Source: Chamaecrista fasciculata (lineage: Eukaryota > Streptophyta > Magnoliopsida > Fabales > Fabaceae). Taken from it: 64,000 nt of DNA. Numbering within the stretch: position 1 is the first letter of the stretch; each line of letters opens with the position of its first letter. The DNA is taken from NCBI GenBank assembly GCA_003254925.1, contig QANZ01028750.1, forward strand, positions 3,526-67,525, in the 5' to 3' direction. Made by a program: the position numbers and the translations under genes. Under the pieces are notes generated by a model. The model was given only the letters and a program-made list of their open reading frames with translations. It had not been told where the DNA came from and did not search any database. Shown here piece by piece: positions 56,989-64,000 of the stretch.

Positions 56989-57617
56989 AACCATGCCTTT
57001 ATATTGGGGTTTGAGTGCCTTTCTTTTTCTAATTTTTGTACGAGGTTGATATATATAAAACTTGTTGAATTCGCATGCAACGAAGTCTATTACTTCATTA
57101 AATGAGTCTTATACTTGGTCCTTCAAAAATGGACTTTTGGATAACAGTATTAGATGACTTAAATGATTAATAAAGAGTTGATCTAGTGACAAACAATTTA
57201 ATATTATTTTTAACAAAGTCTCGAACTTAAAATTTTATTAAAATATGTTTCTACTATAACTAAATATATGACCCGGATCGAATTCAACGAAGCTCTAAAA
57301 ATCAAGAACAAAAAGATATATATGGATGGCAGACTTGCGATTCTTTCTCTGTTTCATATATTTGATATCCATTTCCTAAAATATATATATATATATATAT
57401 ATATNGATTAAATGCATTTTTTCAAGCAAGTGAATGGACTTAATGTATCTTAAACAAGATCTAATAAGTCATAAATTCATAATAGTTAATTAAATTTAAC
57501 ATTTCGACCCTCAAATTTCAAGTTCAACACAAAATAGAGGAAGATGACCAAATAAGAAAATGAATAGAGAGCATAAGCAAAAAAAAAAATTTTGAGATTT
57601 AAAAAAAAAAAAAAATA
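56989..57617. other. Gene-free stretch with single-N microsatellite
   Basis: An AT repeat at 57380-57404 ends in one undetermined base (57405). No gene is seen. Confidence 0.5.
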
Positions 57618-57785
57618 GTTGGACCGCCGGTTCGGTCCAGCGGTTCGACCCCGGTTCGCCGGTTTTGTCCAGTTAAAACCGGTTCAATCCGGTCCAACCG
57701 ACAGTTTGGTTTTTTTGGTCGAACCAACTCGCTTTCACATTCGGTTGGCGGTCAGACCGATCGGACCGTCCGATCCGGTTCTGAC
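57618..57785. repeat. CCGGTT-rich tract
   Basis: About fifteen CCGGTT, GGTTCGG or GGTCCA words occur in both orientations (for example GACCGCCGGTTCGGTCCAGC), in sharp contrast to the AT-rich flanks. Such tracts occur in subterminal regions of plant DNA transposons, but no terminus was identified. Confidence 0.5.
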
Positions 57786-58001
57786 AACAATGATATATAT
57801 ACAATTTTCATTCTTTTCCTACAAGTTAGACTATTAGACCAAAGAGCAAATTTAGTATTCGACAGATAGCGACTTATTAATTCCCCTAATCTTTTCAATT
57901 TGATATATGTAATTCCTTGTCCGAAACTTACTCATGAATCTATGAACTGCAATTACCTCGGGTCACTCTTTCACTTACACCTTTCCACCTCATATTTAAT
58001 T

Positions 58002-59105
58002 GGCCAAAGTTCTATTTTGGTCCTTCAGTTATGCTCAATGTTCTAAATTGGTCCCTCAGTTATTTTTTGTTTCATATTGGTCCCTCAGTTTTCCAAAATT
58101 TGACGCAGTTGGTCCCTCAAACGTTTTCCATCCATTTTTCTGTTAAAAAAAATTAAAAATAAACTTTCTTCCCCCAAAAGTTTTAGTTTTTTACATTAAG
58201 GTCATTTCATTTTTATAATAGGATCAAAACGTAAGAACAAAAAATAAATTGAGATTGTAATTAAATTTAAACAAAAAGACCTCTCTTTGTTCGCTTTCTC
58301 TCCCCGCTTGCCACTCTTTCTTCTCGCCTCAAGTCATCTCCGACGAGGGTCTTTGCAACTACTCCGGCGGCGGCACAGGTACTGGGTTGTGAAAGAGGAA
58401 TGGAAGGAGGCATTAATGAACTTTCAAAGAAAGACCCCATGAAGCTTTTCATGGAAGGAGGCATTAATGAAGAATTCGATTTGAAGAATTCAAGAAATTT
58501 TAGGTTTATATCGATGTTAGGCTTATATGATTTGATTTGAAGAATTCAAGAAATTTTTTGCTTTTCTGCCTTGCCTTTGAATAGGGTTCTAATATATTTG
58601 TGTTCGATTATTTGCTTTGGTGTGAAGAAATTTTCGGTCAAAGGAAGAGGTTTTCAATCTTGCCGCCGTCGTCGCCTTGTCGGAGGTCGGAACCTGAGCC
58701 GCCGCCGGAGTAGTTGCAGAGACCCTCGTCAGAGATGACTTGAGGCGAGAAGAAAGAGTGGCAAGCGGGGAGGTGGGGTTTGGACGGAGAGAGAGAGCCG
58801 ATGTGGAGGAGAGAGAGAGAGATTATTGTTTTTTTGTGAAATAAACTAAAACCCCCAAGTTATTTTTTATTTCTTACATTTTAGTCCTATTATAGAGAAA
58901 AAGGTCATTGATGTAAAAAATTTAAACTTTTAGGAGTTATAAATCAATTTTATCTTTTTTTTAATGGAAAAATGGATGGAAACTGTTAGAAGGATCAATT
59001 TTGACAAGTTTTGCATAACTGAGGGACCAATATGGAACGAAAAATAACTGGGGGACCAATTTGGAACACTGAACATAACTGGGGGACCAAAATAGGGCTT
59101 TGGCC
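58002..59105. mobile_element. Non-autonomous MULE with very long TIRs, 1.1 kb
   Basis: GGCCAAAGTTCTATTTTGGT on the left and GGCCAAAGCCCTATTTTGGT as complement of the right. Inverted similarity continues through GGTCCCTCAGTTAT units, the CTTTCTTCTCGCCTCAAGTC block and a GCCGCCGCCGGAGTAGTTGC block, about 390 bp per arm. Perfect 9-bp duplications TATTTAATT lie at 57993-58001 and 59106-59114. The unique centre (58395-58610) has two copies of ATGGAAGGAGGCATTAATGA but no recognised gene. Confidence 0.9.
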
Positions 59106-59116
59106 TATTTAATTTA

Positions 59117-59622
59117 GGGTAAATTTCACTTTGATACCCTGTCCTATTGACCGGTTCCACTTTGATACCATGTTCTTTTAAAAGTGAAACTTTGGTACCC
59201 TATTCTTTCAAAAGTGATACTTTAGTACCCTGTCTTTTATAGCATTACCACTTTGGTACCCAATTTTATTTTTGCGTTAAATTTGACGATGAGAGTCACG
59301 TGAGGCGCACGAGGGACCCAAAAACACCAAACCAGCCAATTTTCATCATCCATCTGCGATTCACACAGCCAAAATTTTGGCCGTCAAAATCTAAGAGGAA
59401 TCGCGAATGGATGATGAAAAATGGTCGTGTGAAGATGAAAAATGGTCGTGTGAAGATGAAAAATGGCCAGATTGGTGTTTTTGAGTCCCTCGTGCGCCTC
59501 ACGTGACTTTCATCGTCAAAATCTAACGAGGAAATAAAATTTGGTACCAAAGTGATAACGGTGTAAAGAACAAGATACCAAAGTGAAACCAGTCAATAGG
59601 ACAAGGTACCTAGAATTTACCC
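59117..59622. mobile_element. MULE-type element, GGGTAAATT family, 506 bp
   Basis: GGGTAAATTTCACTTTGATA on the left and GGGTAAATTCTAGGTACCTT as complement of the right. The inner arm block CACGTGAGGCGCACGAGGGA is repeated inverted near 59480. TTTAATTTA and TTTAAATTA flank it at 8 of 9. The centre has three GATGAAAAATGG units (59413-59466). Its left duplication overlaps the right duplication of the MULE at 58002-59105. Confidence 0.78.
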
Positions 59623-59631
59623 TTTAAATTA

Positions 59632-60740
59632 ATTTACTAACTTTCAGAATCTACATGGATTTTTTTATTAGATATATATAATTTCAGGTTTTTTATCATA
59701 TCAAATACATTTGTCTCCACAGTTACTTAATAAATTTTATCTTTGATATGTTCATGTGTCTAATTAGAACAATAACTAAAACAAAATGTTATAAAACAAA
59801 TCAATATATCTAAGCCTTACAAAATTTTAACAAATTCATATTGACAACTAAATTTTAAAAAATGTTTAAAACCTTACAAATTCAATTAAAAAGTTAAAAT
59901 AAATAGAATCCGTGGAAGTTATACTCATCCTAACCGATTGTTGCCGTAACTTCCTAGGAATAAAACCCAACTAAAATGCTCAACTTTTACTCCAAAAATC
60001 AATGCCAGTTGGCAGTTGCAATAATTACAGGTATGTGGTCCTGTGGATTGGATAGAAAATTGAAAATCAAGGGCAGAAATATGTCTATTTTTGACACTTA
60101 AGCTTCTTAAATGAATTCATTCAACTGTTTCTGTCGGCACAAGTTTATTTCAATTTACATGCACAGGTTTCTATGGCTAAGAATCATTTTCAATAGTTTA
60201 CCAAAAAAAAGAATCATTTTCAATAAGTCAAGTGTGCTTCAAGATCTCAAATCATACATGTACCAAATTTAATGATTTAAAATGATACATACTGTGATCA
60301 CCTGACACATACCAAGTCAGCGAGTTAATCACTTGAGATTAACCATGGTGAAGTGAGAAAGACTAAAACCGGGGGATAAAAGAAAGGACTAAACTTAAGT
60401 GAAGTTCTTTATATCTTTGTTATATAGCTCATTAATAAACGTATAATTTATTATGACCAAACGTATAATTTATTATGACCAATCATTAAAGAGAGAGTAT
60501 ATTAAATACATCTTTTCTCATGGCAAATTATAGAAGAGAGAATGTGAATCAAACTTATAATTTGATGAAACTTACTTAAGTTTTTCCCTAAAACAAAAGA
60601 GAGGTGTGAGGGGAGAGCTAAGAAGAGGCTTGACTATATCTCAAAATTTGAAAGTTCAGAAAATTACAGAGACCTGAACAAAAAGGGATGTGTCCTCACT
60701 CCCATTGCTATTATATTAACAAAAGCAAGAGAAATCCACC
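59632..60740. other. Gene-free stretch
   Basis: AT-rich DNA with a short tandem copy (ACGTATAATTTATTATGACC twice near 60437 and 60460). No gene is seen. Confidence 0.45.
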
Positions 60741-61098
60741 ACAGAACAAATGTGAGCAACAAACAGGGGTATGCATTTTAAAGTACTTTACACAGTCCCC
60801 ACACCCCCAGTTCATCTATAACACAACAACATAAACCAAAGACTGAAAAAAAAAATCCAGAGCTGATTTGTTACCTAATAAGTAAGTGCACATCCTGAAC
60901 CAGTTTGAGCTTCTAAATCTCTGCAAATCCAGAAATAATTAGATCAGCAGAAAACATTATGACATGATGAAATGAAAAAGGCTTTGTAGAACCATACATG
61001 TACAAGTTATAAAGACAACAAAGGTGCTTCTACACCCAAAAATTGCTCAGGCCATATTTCAAAAGCCGAATTCTGGATTGATACAGATGATGAGATAT
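60741..61098 (-). other. Probable 3' UTR of the IRE-type kinase gene
   Basis: Non-coding sequence directly after the stop codon of the minus-strand gene. No clear poly(A) signal decides its end. Confidence 0.4.

Positions 61099-64000
<2,902 letters not shown>

Noticed and set aside
58267-58464. 65-codon minus-strand ORF in the MULE at 58002
   Set aside because: It translates TIR sequence, with no recognisable domain.

Overview
This is a window of an AT-rich eudicot plant nuclear genome. The coding genes have plant-only relatives, with spliced GT-AG exons in long AT-rich introns. The intergenic space is packed with short transposons, microsatellites and a nested LTR element. I cannot name the species. 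Two runs of N (17 bases at 19893-19909 and one at 57405) show it is an assembled sequence.

Host genes, left to right: the first exon of a KNATM-like MEINOX gene (minus, 31-171); an orphan first exon with a transit-peptide look (plus, 5163-5289) cut off by a transposon; an intact single-exon GONST3-type nucleotide-sugar transporter (plus, 17496-18620); a five-exon Nudix hydrolase of the NUDT17/18 type (plus, 27997-32913); a two-exon LRR receptor-like kinase of the RKL1/RLK902 type (plus, 51108-53458); and the last eight exons of an IREH1/IRE3-type AGC kinase (minus, 61099-64000). The last two are convergent. Their Arabidopsis relatives are also neighbours, so this looks like old microsynteny.

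Everything between is mobile DNA. The main theme is short non-autonomous Mutator-like elements with long terminal inverted repeats (TIRs) built from repeated TTTGGTACC or TTTTGGTCC words and flanked by 9-bp target duplications, most of which I could read directly. Several carry pieces of host genes: an F-box/LRR protein (5.7 kb), a SAM-dependent methyltransferase (34.8 kb) and a GH18 chitinase-2/narbonin-like protein (47.5 kb). A 1.6-kb TIR element of another kind carries a PB1-domain exon (9.5 kb). The methyltransferase carrier was later entered by a Ty1/copia retrotransposon, which was itself entered by a CACTA element, giving a three-deep nest at 34.2-42.3 kb.

Other elements are short Helitron-like copies with a GCGTGCCC/GGGCACGC hairpin and CTAG end, a hAT-like element with an 8-bp duplication, a 5'-truncated LINE with an RNase H domain, several tRNA-derived SINEs and one GC-rich LTR-like fossil. 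The Nudix gene keeps an intact reading frame although every one of its introns 1 to 4 has taken insertions, including a Helitron that begins 12 bases after an intron donor.
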